Positions 1-9,862 of a stretch of DNA of 64,000 nucleotides are shown piece after piece. The position numbers and the translations under genes are program-made. Within the stretch, counting starts at the first letter, position 1. Each line of letters starts with the position of its first letter. The notes beneath the pieces were generated by a model. That model was not told the DNA's origin, ran no database searches, and was given only the letters and a program-made list of their open reading frames with translations. Origin of the DNA: Alphaproteobacteria bacterium (lineage in GTDB: Bacteria > Pseudomonadota > Alphaproteobacteria > Micropepsales > Micropepsaceae); contig JAJPHG010000031.1 in the NCBI GenBank assembly GCA_021325375.1, forward strand, positions 62,001 through 126,000, written 5' to 3'.

Positions 1-1979
1 TGTCTGTTTCAATGCCGGATGCTCTTGGAATCGGGCGCATCGCGACGTGCCGTGCGAACCGCTGCCATTCCTGCTCGCCGACACTGATATCTACCGCCGC
101 GCGCCTTCGGTGCTCCTGGGCACGATAGACAAGCTGGCGTTGCTAGGACAAAAGCACAACGACGATCGACCGTATTGCCGGAATGTTTGGCCTCGCTCGC
201 TACGTCGAAGGTGGACCGCTGGGATTGCTGGAAGGATCTAGCGGTGTGGATGCGGGTGAGCCGCTTCGCTCTGGATTGCAGCCTGTCGCTCCGGCATTCG
301 CGGAAGGCACCGAAGTATTCTTCGATCCGTTCCCAAGTTTGATTGTTCAAGACGAGATGCATCTCTTAGAGGAAAGTCTTGGAACGTTTGGCGGAATATT
401 CGAGACGGGCTTGTTCGCATGGTTGTCGCGGCTTTCGCGCTTGCTTGGACCAAGAGCTAACCGGACGGGCAGTAGATTACGCCTTCCTCACGTTATCGGT
501 GCCACAGCAACAGCTGCAGATGCTGCCAAACACACCCGAGCTTTGTATCAGAAGCGAGTCGTCCAGTTTCCACACCCCGGGCCTTCTTTGCATGGCGGAT
601 TCTACAGCCGGATGGCGAGCTTCACGCAGGATGGCGAAGAGGAAATCGCGCGGCGGAGTACCTCCGCGGGCGAACGCGGAAGAGAGACCGGAGCGCCATG
701 GGGCCGGCTGTACGCGAGCCTAATGACTAACGGCCGATTGCATACGGTAACAACGCTTTCTGTGCTGGCATCACATGCAGCGACAATAACGCGATGGCAA
801 ACGGATTTATCGTCGCCTGACCTTACCCGTAGGGCGCGCGCAGCCGGGGAGATCGAGGATAACATTTCCGAAGCCGCCTGGAGCGAACGACGCCGCGCGG
901 CCGTCAGACGTGCTGCCGCCGCTGACCGACACGACCGGCTAGCGGCGTTGGTCGATCTGCATCGTATAGAGCTGACATACGTTACGAACAAAAAGGGCGG
1001 CGACCAGATTCTTTCCGCCTTGGAGGGCGAGGTGCGCGAGGCGCACGCCGCGATGGGGCCAGAGTATGCGCTTTCCGCCTATCAAATGGATCTGATATCA
1101 GGCGGCGTCGATATCGGCGGTATTCAGTCAGTTATTCGTCGTGCCGAAATGCCATTCGACCCAATGAGCCAGGATATCGGCGGCACCTTGCGAACTATCG
1201 TGGCAACTTCGGCCATCTCCCACGGCGTCGATGTGGAATCGTTCAACGCTATGGCGTTTGCGGGAATGCCATCAGACATCGCTGAATATATTCAGGCATC
1301 TTCGCGCGTAGGGCGCGCGCACGTTGGGTTCTCTCTTCTTATTCCGACGCCTCAAACCAGGCGGGATCGGTTCGTCGTGGAAGTTCACGAGTCCTTCCAT
1401 CGTCTGCTTGAGCGTATGATATCGCCACCGGCAGTCGAACGTTGGGCTGATCGAGCAATCGAGCGAACTATCCCCTCGCTCGTACAAATGTGGCTTGCTG
1501 GAATTTGGCATCAGGAGCGCTTCGTAGCCGCCCCCGCAGAGCGAAAGAATCAGCTCGTGCCGCCCGCTACTGTCGAGCAGGTTGACCGCATCCTCCGCAA
1601 CTCGGCGTCGTTCGACGATTGCGTGGCTTTTGCGATTGAGGCTATCGGCGTGGGGGCGGCAACCGGCGCGCCAACAAACCCGGCATATTATGCGGGCCTT
1701 GTTCGAACGGCGGTGGACCGCATTCGCGCGCAGATATCGAGCGGCCAGTTTGTCGGAAGCCTTCGTGACTTCTGGAGCAACCAACTGACTGGGCTCCAGC
1801 GCCCGATGCTCAGTTTGAGGGATGTGGACGCGGCTGGTCACATCCTTGCTTCAAATCGCACTCGGCGAAATGTTCGTCTGTCGCGCGACGAAGTCGGCAG
1901 CGCGATGCTGATGATCCGTAACCGCGGTGTCTCGCATAACCGAAGGTCTGCGGGTAGCGAATTGGATGAGGACAGCTGA
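1..1979 (+). CDS. drmA: DISARM-like SF2 helicase DrmA, 5' end outside window, internal frameshift
   Basis: This is the C-terminal part of a superfamily 2 helicase. From base 2 the second frame reads CFNAGC and then DTDIYRRAPSVLLGTIDKLA, a DrmA-like motif I-II spacer. From about base 160 the third frame continues with RIAGMFGLARY, a DEMH box at 351-362, an IGATAT motif, and a motif V/VI block (SHGVDVE through QASSRVGR) near 1218-1315. The two frames join cleanly if one A is removed from the AAAA run at 150-153, so the gene carries a one-base insertion relative to its expected frame. In DISARM, DrmA works with DrmB on foreign DNA. The family call rests on the helicase motifs plus the DUF1998 neighbour. 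Whether this copy is functional is uncertain. Confidence 0.75.
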
Positions 1980-1980
1980 C

Positions 1981-4230
1981 GTGACGCAACCACCCCCGAT
2001 GCAGCGGTCTCGCAGCCAGCTTGCAACTGCCTATGCGCCGAATAGCCTGTTCACGTTCGAAGGCGGGTTGGGCGCATGTATGGCGTTATCCGCCTCCGGC
2101 AATCGCACCGCCGATTTACATACTGTTACACGGGAACTGATAGGCGAACAGATCCGTGAATATTTTGAGGCATGGGCGCGTCGGGCTATGCGCGGTTTAA
2201 ACTTGCGCCACCCAGTACCGCCGGCGCTTGCGGTCGATAGCCGCGTGTTAAGCGAAGGCACCGTTCGTGTGCCAATAGGCGATCTTGCTTTTCAAGTTCC
2301 GGATACCGTCGGGTACGTTCCGTTTCCTCTCGCCTTTACTTGTGCGCGTTGCGGACTGCATCGCGAATGTCGGCGACTGGAGCGGGCGGCGGAAGAAGTC
2401 GCGCGATTTCGTCAAGCTTGCCCTTCCGGCATCGTCAGTTGCGCCGATGATTGGCAGCAGATCGATGTCGTGTTGGCGCATTGGTCCGGAGAAGTCGAAT
2501 CGCTAAGTCCTTCATATCGCTATTGGTCAACCCAAAACGGAGAAGTGCGCGACATTTCACGGTGCAGTTCTTGCGACTCAGAGCGGTTTTACCTCAGACG
2601 CCCACCAGGACCACTTGCCGGCTGGCATTTCGAATGCGCCTCTCCCTCATGCCGCAGCATTCGATCAATTCTACAACGTGATTTGCGCACGCTCGAACTG
2701 TTAGGACCACTCACAGATCAAAATCAGGCCATCTTCGCCGAAATAAACATGGAACCGGTATCCTACCGCGCGTCAGCGGCCTATTACGTCCATGGCGATC
2801 GGCTTCTGGTGTTCAATCAAGACCAATATCTAGCGTTGCTGGGCGGCGGGCAAACGACTCGACTAGAGGGATTCCTCGGAAGCCAATACGGCTATCCCGT
2901 TTTGCAAATGACCGATGCCGAAAAGGAGGCCCTGCTCCGCGCCGCCAGCAGAGGAGCCGAATGGGACGACTATATAGGTATGCGTGACCTCCTAGGAATG
3001 CTTACCAACGGAGGCACGGCAGCATCTGAACCGATGATTACTTCTGCACGCGCGTCGTTGGCACGGTCGGAGGAGGAGTGGAATAGAACCGTATTTGCTG
3101 GACGACAGCAGAGTTCTCCCGGCATTGCCGCGGCTTGCCATGCACGGCCGCTTTTTGTTCGACGATTTGATCCCATCCGCATGGCCGTCGAGCACGAGAC
3201 TCTTGCGCAAGAAAAGCTACATGGCGGACAGCTCAGCGACGGCAAGGACGTATCTGTTGATGTGACAATTCTAGATGCATTCACGCTGCCGGACGGGCTG
3301 ACGGAAGCGGAGACCTCGCTGCTTAGGGATCAAGTGCGGCAACGGCGAGATCTCTTGGGCGTGGCAGAAATGCGGCTCGTCCGAGATGTGCAACTTTGCG
3401 AATATACTTTCGCCTATACCAGAACCTCTTCGTCTCCCACGGTCATGCGAGAAAAAGCAGGTGATGCTGAGATGCCAGTCCGACTTCGGCTGTTTGACCG
3501 CGTCGAGGTGGGTGATTCATCGCGGCATCCTGTCCTCTGCCTGCTCCAATCGAACGAGGGTCTCTATGTGCGCTTGGACGAGGAGACGGTATTGGAGTGG
3601 CTGAACGCAAATGCCGTTCCGTTGGCACCGGCCGCGGCAGGCGTGCGCCTAGGAGGTCGCCTCATCGAAGAGTTTACAGAACTTGAGAGCGATCCCACAG
3701 CCCGTTTCTCTCGATTTCTTGACGAGTACCGCCGCGAGCATGGAACTGCGCGCAGAGCGTACCCGTTCGTTTACACGCTCCTGCACACAATGGCGCATCA
3801 TCTGATAGGCGTCTCAGCGTCGATGTCAGGGCTCGATCTTGGATCATTCGGCGAGCATATCTTCGCTCCGGATCTCGCGTTCCTAATTTATCGGCGCGGA
3901 ATGACCATGGATCTTGGAAATCTCTCGTCGATGTGGCGAGATCGAGGGAGCCCGGACTTCGGAAATGAGGTCCTCAATCGCATGGTCGATCCGGTGAGCC
4001 TACGATGCGGCTCTGAAAGCGTATGCAATCACCGCGGAGGAGCCTGTCCTGACTGCGTGTTAATCCCTGAGACTGCATGCCTTACCCGCAACGAATTGCT
4101 CTCGCGGTCGGTTCTCGTCGGTCGTGGTGCGCCGCGCTGGGACGACAGGGATACACGTCTTGTCGGCTATTATGAGGTTGCTCAACGACGCGTGCGTGGC
4201 GCAGCAGGTCGCACGAGTTCTGCAGCATGA
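1981..4230 (+). CDS. drmB: DrmB-like DUF1998 protein of a DISARM-like system
   Basis: This 749-aa protein is the probable partner of the upstream helicase. The N-terminus has the RSRSQL segment that begins many DrmB proteins. Paired cysteines resembling zinc sites occur at CARC and CSSC. The C-terminus has the DUF1998 signature: a HTMAHHLIG helix, then CNHRGGACPDCVL and a final Cys-rich turn. I chose the GTG at 1981, just after the drmA stop, because an AGGA lies 9 bases upstream; ATG codons at 1927 and 1966 are alternatives that would overlap drmA. Its end overlaps the methylase start as ATGA, so the three genes form one operon. In DISARM the DrmA-DrmB complex is the DNA-sensing core. Confidence 0.8.
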   Translation: MTQPPPMQRSRSQLATAYAPNSLFTFEGGLGACMALSASGNRTADLHTVTRELIGEQIREYFEAWARRAMRGLNLRHPVPPALAVDSRVLSEGTVRVPIGDLAFQVPDTVGYVPFPLAFTCARCGLHRECRRLERAAEEVARFRQACPSGIVSCADDWQQIDVVLAHWSGEVESLSPSYRYWSTQNGEVRDISRCSSCDSERFYLRRPPGPLAGWHFECASPSCRSIRSILQRDLRTLELLGPLTDQNQAIFAEINMEPVSYRASAAYYVHGDRLLVFNQDQYLALLGGGQTTRLEGFLGSQYGYPVLQMTDAEKEALLRAASRGAEWDDYIGMRDLLGMLTNGGTAASEPMITSARASLARSEEEWNRTVFAGRQQSSPGIAAACHARPLFVRRFDPIRMAVEHETLAQEKLHGGQLSDGKDVSVDVTILDAFTLPDGLTEAETSLLRDQVRQRRDLLGVAEMRLVRDVQLCEYTFAYTRTSSSPTVMREKAGDAEMPVRLRLFDRVEVGDSSRHPVLCLLQSNEGLYVRLDEETVLEWLNANAVPLAPAAAGVRLGGRLIEEFTELESDPTARFSRFLDEYRREHGTARRAYPFVYTLLHTMAHHLIGVSASMSGLDLGSFGEHIFAPDLAFLIYRRGMTMDLGNLSSMWRDRGSPDFGNEVLNRMVDPVSLRCGSESVCNHRGGACPDCVLIPETACLTRNELLSRSVLVGRGAPRWDDRDTRLVGYYEVAQRRVRGAAGRTSSAA

Positions 4231-5888
4231 CACATTCAACACGGAACGAAGTTGTACTCAAATTGGCCCCAAGGGAAAGGACGGCGCCCGACGCTCTAAC
4301 GCACAATTCCCCGTCGGACGGATTCAAAGTTGCCGCGCCGATTCTCGAAGCCATACTGGCAAATTATCGCACTGGCCGCGCGGCGTCGGACCGTTTGAAA
4401 CGCTGTCTACGTTTGATCGACGGTGCGGGCCCAGCCCACGTCATACGCCTCTTGGACGCACTGCCGCCGGCATGGGCAGATCATGCCATCGCGAGCATCT
4501 ATGCTCTACTCATGCCGAAGAAGCGAAGAAAGCGTTTGGGAGCTTACTTCACACCCCCCCATTTGGTGGACCATCTAATAACCCAACTCCAGGCGAATGG
4601 AGTTGATATTTGTGAGCATCGGCTTCGAGACCCCGCGGCCGGCGGTGCAGCGTTTTTGGTGCCGCTCGCCCGTCTGAAAGTCGCAGCATGGAGAGCCTTA
4701 GGCTTTGATGACCATGTGATAGCAAAGCGGTTACAGCTTGACCTTATTGGACGAGAACTTGATCCAGAGCTCGCGACTATCGCTAACGCTCTCGTGCGCA
4801 GAATGCTGAATAAGGAATTTGGCTTTTCACAGAAAGCCCTCGCTGGGCTCAAACTTGTACGGACCGGTGATAGTCTGAACCCAAGGGCATCGAGGAATGA
4901 CAAAATAGATCATGAAGTGGGTAATCCGCCGTTTCTACGCTTGACGGGTAGTGACACTAGACTTGGTCGTGCGATCTTTTCCGAAATGAGCGTCGGACGC
5001 CTGAATCTATACGCAATTTTTGTTCGACGCGCACTAAAGGAAGTGCCTTCGGGAGGCCTCGTTGGATACGTGATACCAGCTTCCTTCCTGGGTGGTCCGG
5101 AATTTCAACTCTTCCGCCAACGGGTATTTCAACTCGCCGAAGTTTTGGTAATAGACCAGATCGAAAAACGCAGCGACGTCTTTCTTGATGCAATCCAAGA
5201 TGCATGTTTCATCATCTTGCGACGCAGAACTTCGGAGATTTCGTCGCCACCACCAGCACATGCGACTGGTGGCATCCTGCATTGTGATGGACAATACACG
5301 CAGTTGGGAAGCGCTAGCATTCAGCCGGACGGCGCAGTCTGGCAATTGCCAGGCGTTGTGCAGCTAGACACGGTGGCTTTAAAAGATTGGGGCTATCGCG
5401 CCACCATAGGTTATCTGGTGGCCAACCGACAACCAGACCGCATTCATAAGAGATTTGCTAAGGGCCGTTATCCACTCATATGGGCCAAGGCAATCACTAC
5501 GACGGGCCGGTTGGATTTTGATCGCGGTGCGGCATTCAAGGGACGAGGCTGGGCCAATGCTCCAGCCAACGCTCCTTATATAATTCGCAAGCCCTGCGTG
5601 GTCGTGCAGCGGACGTCATCGCGCGGTCAGAAGCGTCGGCTCAATGCCGCAGCAATTTTCAAATCGTTTCTTGCCAAGCATAACGGAATCATAGGCGAAA
5701 ACCACGTCATCCTTTTGGTCCCAATCCACTCCCGAGCAGCGTCACCCCGAGCCCTCGCAGCAGCATTGAACCAGCCAACAGCAAGCGCACAACTTGATCG
5801 AATTTGCGGTTCTGCATCTATTTCAGCCCGTTTGCTGGAGAAGCTTCCATTATGTAAACCGCCTACGACGCGGCGGAACAGTGGCTAA
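4227..5888 (+). CDS. N6-adenine DNA methylase of the DISARM-like operon
   Basis: This 553-aa class I methyltransferase has the SAM motif DPAAGGAAFL at about residues 135-144 and the catalytic NPPF near residue 232. A 'LGAYFTPPHLVDHL' segment just upstream is typical of type I/IIG methylases. The C-terminal third could be a target-recognition domain. It overlaps drmB by ATGA, so translation is probably coupled. In DISARM a methylase marks host DNA as self, and this one is well placed for that role. It is about half the length I would expect for the class 1 DrmMI methylase, and no phospholipase-D-like drmC follows. The subtype is therefore unclear. Confidence 0.8.
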   Translation: MTHSTRNEVVLKLAPRERTAPDALTHNSPSDGFKVAAPILEAILANYRTGRAASDRLKRCLRLIDGAGPAHVIRLLDALPPAWADHAIASIYALLMPKKRRKRLGAYFTPPHLVDHLITQLQANGVDICEHRLRDPAAGGAAFLVPLARLKVAAWRALGFDDHVIAKRLQLDLIGRELDPELATIANALVRRMLNKEFGFSQKALAGLKLVRTGDSLNPRASRNDKIDHEVGNPPFLRLTGSDTRLGRAIFSEMSVGRLNLYAIFVRRALKEVPSGGLVGYVIPASFLGGPEFQLFRQRVFQLAEVLVIDQIEKRSDVFLDAIQDACFIILRRRTSEISSPPPAHATGGILHCDGQYTQLGSASIQPDGAVWQLPGVVQLDTVALKDWGYRATIGYLVANRQPDRIHKRFAKGRYPLIWAKAITTTGRLDFDRGAAFKGRGWANAPANAPYIIRKPCVVVQRTSSRGQKRRLNAAAIFKSFLAKHNGIIGENHVILLVPIHSRAASPRALAAALNQPTASAQLDRICGSASISARLLEKLPLCKPPTTRRNSG

Positions 5889-5906
5889 ACTTCAATAATA
5901 CTCATC

Positions 5907-6824
5907 TCAAGGTCTGAGGCGCTGGGTTAGATTTGCGAGTTGTTCGCCAAACTTTTTTGGATTGGACTTCTGAAGTTGATCGAGGTTGTGAAGTTTCCAG
6001 CGGATGCCCGGCAATTCTCGAAGATGTCCTATTTTCATCAGCTCCCAGTCTGGCTTGTTGGCAACCAACGACAGTAGAAACTCCCGCTCATCGCCATCCA
6101 AGCCCTGTTGAAGCTCGATCAGCATTCGATCGCGCGCAATAAGGAGATCGCCTATTGCAACGGGCACGGCTGTCATGCCTACAAAATTTTGCGCATAGTC
6201 ATGAGTGATGTCGCGCAGGTTAGGAAAGAGAACTTCGTGAATCGGACGCGTATGGCTTGCCAGGTACACAACAAACGCGTGGCGGATGCCGGCCGTTATT
6301 CCCTCATGCTCGAATAACTGCATCACGTCGAATAGGTCTCGCGGATGCTGGCGGTCGAGAGCGGCAACGAGTTTGCCGCCGTACATGTCTTCAAGTGACA
6401 CAAGCGGTAATTCTAGATCAGCCAGCAGCGCGTCCCGCGCCCGTGGCGTGAGAGATGCCGTCCGGATTGGTCGCACCGTACCACGCAGTACGAAGTTGAC
6501 TTCGATTTTGACTTCGGTTCGATCTCGTCGCACTAGCAGCTTGGTCTCGCCCGCGTCGGCTGCGGTCACCGCATGCGTTTGAAATCCGAGCTTCTTGAGA
6601 CGTTCGGAGGTTTTTCGGATTGCCTCGTTGATACGCCGTAGCGCTTCTGCGCGGGGAACAGTGTAATCGGTGAAGACCAGGTCCAAGTCCACTGACAGGC
6701 GCGGCATATCTCGCGTGAAGAGATTGATCGCCGTTCCGCCTTTCAGAGCCAGAGCGTCATCCGTGAATACGAGCGGTGCCACCTGCACCAGCATCCGGGC
6801 GGTATCGAGATAAACCTGGTTCAC
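5907..6824 (-). CDS. abiEii: AbiEii/AbiGii-type nucleotidyltransferase toxin
   Basis: This 305-aa protein is the toxin half of a type IV AbiE pair. The nucleotidyltransferase core is visible as KGGTAINLF near residue 28 followed by RLSVDLDLVF, the G-G-T and D-x-D elements of the DNA polymerase beta-like fold. The central YGGKLVAALDRQHPRDLFDV block is also characteristic. AbiEii-family toxins add nucleotides to a cellular target and halt growth, and known systems act against phage by abortive infection. The start overlaps the abiEi stop as ATGA. Its position, convergent with the DISARM-like operon, supports a defence role. Target specificity cannot be read from the sequence. Confidence 0.9.
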   Translation of the reverse strand: MNQVYLDTARMLVQVAPLVFTDDALALKGGTAINLFTRDMPRLSVDLDLVFTDYTVPRAEALRRINEAIRKTSERLKKLGFQTHAVTAADAGETKLLVRRDRTEVKIEVNFVLRGTVRPIRTASLTPRARDALLADLELPLVSLEDMYGGKLVAALDRQHPRDLFDVMQLFEHEGITAGIRHAFVVYLASHTRPIHEVLFPNLRDITHDYAQNFVGMTAVPVAIGDLLIARDRMLIELQQGLDGDEREFLLSLVANKPDWELMKIGHLRELPGIRWKLHNLDQLQKSNPKKFGEQLANLTQRLRP

Positions 6825-7558
6825 GGCTTGAGCACCAGCAGGCCGTCAGCGGAGCGAGAGACCCAGCGGCGATTGCTGCCTGTCGGCAGTTTGTCCGGTT
6901 TGAGCTTTGCCGCCCAGGGAAGCGAGCTCTCCTTTCCGAGTTGCAGGCAGAGCCTGACCGTCTTCACGCTCGTGCAGCGTTGCAGAAGGTCGCGCAACAC
7001 ATCGGCGCGCATGCTGTAGGTGCTTTCAGCCAGCTCGCGCGCTTCTTGCATCGGCTGACGGACACCAACCTCGCTCAGTACTTCAAGAAGGGCCCGCTCC
7101 GGAGCGGACACGAGAGGGCCACCGCTGCGCCGCTCGAAGGGGGCGACATGAAGTAGTGTGCCGGGCTCTTCGTCGAACAGACGCTTTCGGTGATATTCAG
7201 CCGGAAAGCGCTCTGTGAACCAGCGCGGAAGCGTCGCCGCCGCCCATCCGTAGAGATGCAGGATCGGCTGCTGCGACACATATTGGCGGACGCCATACCA
7301 ATCGAGAGCGGATTTGCCTCCGACGTGCAGACCTTCCAGCTTGCGCTGCAAGACCAGCAGGCTTGGATTAAGCGCCAAGGTATCGTTCGGCCTGCTGTAC
7401 ACGCCGCGTGCAAGCCGCGTCAGCCAGCCCGAGCGTACATAGTGGACTGCGAGGTCGGCCGATATGCCGAGACCGGCAAGATCTTCAGGTGTCAGCGGGG
7501 CTCCGGGCGCGAGCTTGGCATAGAGGGTGTTTAGTTTGTTTCTCTCTGTCGTAGCCAT
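6821..7558 (-). CDS. abiEi: AbiEi-type antitoxin and transcriptional repressor
   Basis: This 245-aa protein has an N-terminal winged-helix segment (LTPEDLAGLGIS... VRSGWLTRLARGVYSR) and the C-terminal antitoxin domain found in AbiEi proteins (GGKSALDWYG, the APERALLEVL helix). I chose the ATG at 7558, although the frame stays open to 7639. A TATAAT lies only 6 bases upstream, and the longer version would read through the operator palindrome. AbiEi proteins repress their own promoter by binding inverted repeats and neutralise the toxin without forming a tight protein complex. The gene overlaps abiEii by 4 bases, as expected for a toxin-antitoxin operon. Confidence 0.88.
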   Translation of the reverse strand: MATTERNKLNTLYAKLAPGAPLTPEDLAGLGISADLAVHYVRSGWLTRLARGVYSRPNDTLALNPSLLVLQRKLEGLHVGGKSALDWYGVRQYVSQQPILHLYGWAAATLPRWFTERFPAEYHRKRLFDEEPGTLLHVAPFERRSGGPLVSAPERALLEVLSEVGVRQPMQEARELAESTYSMRADVLRDLLQRCTSVKTVRLCLQLGKESSLPWAAKLKPDKLPTGSNRRWVSRSADGLLVLKP

Positions 7559-7564
7559 GCTACG

Positions 7565-7594
7565 ATTATATGCACTTTTCCAAACGGAAGACAA
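7565..7594 (-). promoter_or_regulatory. sigma70-like promoter of abiEi-abiEii
   Basis: On the minus strand TTGTCT (7594-7589), an 18-base spacer and a perfect TATAAT (7570-7565) precede the ATG at 7558 by six bases. Transcription would start at or next to the A of the start codon, so the message is probably leaderless. This is inference from spacing only. Confidence 0.55.
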
Positions 7595-7608
7595 GATTAG
7601 ATTTATCG

Positions 7609-7637
7609 GAATTATCGTAGTTATACTACGATAATTC
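7609..7637 (-). promoter_or_regulatory. Palindromic operator upstream of abiEi
   Basis: A perfect inverted repeat with 12-base arms (7609-7620 and 7626-7637) around a TTATA loop lies just upstream of the -35 box. A half-site copy, CTACGATTAT at 7560-7569, overlaps the -10 box. AbiEi antitoxins bind inverted repeats in their own promoters, so these are the likely autoregulatory sites. Confidence 0.65.
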
Positions 7638-7750
7638 ATACTTTCTCAAACATCACCCACGCTTCCGCCGCCGAGAGGACCCACTAGTTCCGTCGAAGTG
7701 CGAAAAGGTCGAACACTCCCGGTCACCGGCGCGCAGTGGATGGCGTTCGC

Positions 7751-9862
7751 CTAGTGGCATTCCTTGGGCGGTGGCGCGCTTTGGACCTTTCGCGGATCAT
7801 TGATGAATCGATCCAGGATCGGACGATACAACTGCGCGAGCAGTGGATTGGCTCCAGTCTGCGGCCGCTGGTACCAGAGTACAGCACCATAAACTGCCGG
7901 CAGATCGGGCTGCCAGCCGCCTGATACAATCCCCGCCTCAATGCGCTTTTTCACATCCTCCATCACATCTAGGTTAGTCGACGTCCACTCGCTGTCGCAA
8001 TAATGCGCGAGATAAGCACCTATGTATGATCCATAACTGTAAGGCCGCGTCCGCCCGAAGAATCCGGCCGCGTCTTGTGGCTGCCCTGCGGCATAGACGG
8101 TGCCTTTCGTCCGCAGCAGCAGGATGATCAGATTGAGATCGTCGCTTGTATCGTCCCTGCTTGCCGAGGCGGCGTTGTTACGATCACCAACGCCAGTCCC
8201 GAGCGTCACTTCGCCGACAACAACAGGCGGGTCCGTTTCGGGCGTCGGGAGTTCCAAGTTGAGACGATATGCATCCGTTCCCATAGCCGCGCGAAACAGG
8301 TTCACAACCGGCGGCGTGACGATGTCGCCGCTGAACACGTTCTGGAGTGTGCACGCCAAGTCGAGCGCTTCCTTGGTCGCCTTGCACTTGGTAACTAGCG
8401 GGAATTTCGTCGCCTCACAGATTGCTTCATTGGTAGCTGCAACCGGATGACTTGTAATGCACCGCGTCACCTGTATTGTCGCTAGCTTACTTGCGGAGCA
8501 AAAGCTTTCGTCGATTTGAGCAGTTGCTGTGCATTGTGCTTGGTCGTCGGCTATCTTGTGCAGCGCCAGATCGTAGTTCGCCTGACAGGCGAGACAGCGC
8601 GGCGAGATGCAGGCTTGGCTGTGTAGCGCGGGCCCAACCACCATGCAGGGAATCGAAAGATGCTTCTTGCATGCCACCGGCGGACCAGGGACCATACCAT
8701 CGACATCCGGACCCCTAACGCAGGGTCCAGGCGCGCAAATACCGTGAGCGCAAGGCGGACATATCTGTGGTCCCGGCACCTTGCCCTTGATGTCGGGCCC
8801 CGGGCACATCGCGTCCACCTCTGGTCCCGGACAAAAACTCCAGATTTTGCTCGGAATCGTGACGGTATCCAGCGCACATGCGGCCGGAACCGTAGGGGTT
8901 GGACAGGAGATCGGCAGAGCTGAGCATGGCTCCAGTGCCTGTCCCACGCCGCAGCTTGTCGTGCCCAGAGCTTTGTCGCAGGACGGTAGCGGATCGCAAT
9001 TGACGTCCTGTATCGCAGAGCAGTTCCGAGCAGGAAGCTTGGGTCCAGGCGTCAAAAACTTTCTGCACTTGTCCGCGTCTAGCCCAGATTGGTTGAAATC
9101 TTTGGGAAGGGCGCTGCAGATATCTGTAATACTCACCCAACTGCCATTGAATGTATGTTTTCCCAATCTGTCTTGAGGCAGCTTGTTCCACAGACGCAGG
9201 ATCGCATCGTGTTTTCCCCACGCACCCATCGCCGCGACAAGCGGAATCAGCTGATCGCGGGTGAAACCTAAATCATGGCTCCAGGGATTGTTCCAGTGCG
9301 GAAGCGTGGGATGGCGATAAAACACGCCGTCATGATTGGGCTCAAGCTTCGCCAGCACAGCGTCGAATGTCAGCTTGCGTGTCGGCATCCGGCAGTGGAG
9401 GTCCGGGTGATCGAGACAGATCTTCTTGGCGAGCCAGTACCACCCTTCCCGCTGGGCCGTATCGCCGCCGTCCTGACAATTCGTGTTGCCTATCATGTCC
9501 GCCGTGCATGGGACCTTGTTGATTGGCGCATCTGCATAGTTCTGGGTAGCCAGGTGGATAATGAGCCCCTGTGCGTCGTAGAATATGTCGCGATCAAAAT
9601 CCGCAGAGATTGGCGGAACTGGTGTCTCTGCGGCCTGCAGGACTTTTGATCGCGACGTGGAAAGCTGGGCCGCTGTGGCATTCACGTTCCCCGCTCCGTG
9701 AACAGCGGTACGGGTTGGAGCACCGGTTTGTGCTAAGAAGACCCATACAGCGACCGCAAGTCCAATCAGTGCTACGGCGCCGATTCGGATCATGCTGATT
9801 TGCAAATATTGTCGAAGGCGGGAAATTGTCCTTTTGAGAGCCGATGATAACGAAGATCGCAT
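7751..9862 (-). CDS. Membrane-anchored Cys/Pro-rich protein of unknown function
   Basis: I do not recognise this 703-aa protein. One membrane helix (about residues 25-45, IGAVALIGLAVAVWVFLA) follows a basic N-terminus, so it is probably anchored with the rest outside the cytoplasm. Residues about 95-245 are Trp/His-rich and helical-looking, with several paired cysteines. The central 250 residues are strikingly rich in Cys, Pro and Gly, with repeated 'C-P-G-P' and 'P-G-P' units. The last 130 residues are again globular (YSYGSYIGAYLAHYCDSEW). The middle looks like an insertion splitting one domain into two. It is divergently transcribed from the ATPase gene at 10301 across 438 bases. Confidence 0.7.
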   Translation of the reverse strand: MRSSLSSALKRTISRLRQYLQISMIRIGAVALIGLAVAVWVFLAQTGAPTRTAVHGAGNVNATAAQLSTSRSKVLQAAETPVPPISADFDRDIFYDAQGLIIHLATQNYADAPINKVPCTADMIGNTNCQDGGDTAQREGWYWLAKKICLDHPDLHCRMPTRKLTFDAVLAKLEPNHDGVFYRHPTLPHWNNPWSHDLGFTRDQLIPLVAAMGAWGKHDAILRLWNKLPQDRLGKHTFNGSWVSITDICSALPKDFNQSGLDADKCRKFLTPGPKLPARNCSAIQDVNCDPLPSCDKALGTTSCGVGQALEPCSALPISCPTPTVPAACALDTVTIPSKIWSFCPGPEVDAMCPGPDIKGKVPGPQICPPCAHGICAPGPCVRGPDVDGMVPGPPVACKKHLSIPCMVVGPALHSQACISPRCLACQANYDLALHKIADDQAQCTATAQIDESFCSASKLATIQVTRCITSHPVAATNEAICEATKFPLVTKCKATKEALDLACTLQNVFSGDIVTPPVVNLFRAAMGTDAYRLNLELPTPETDPPVVVGEVTLGTGVGDRNNAASASRDDTSDDLNLIILLLRTKGTVYAAGQPQDAAGFFGRTRPYSYGSYIGAYLAHYCDSEWTSTNLDVMEDVKKRIEAGIVSGGWQPDLPAVYGAVLWYQRPQTGANPLLAQLYRPILDRFINDPRKVQSAPPPKECH

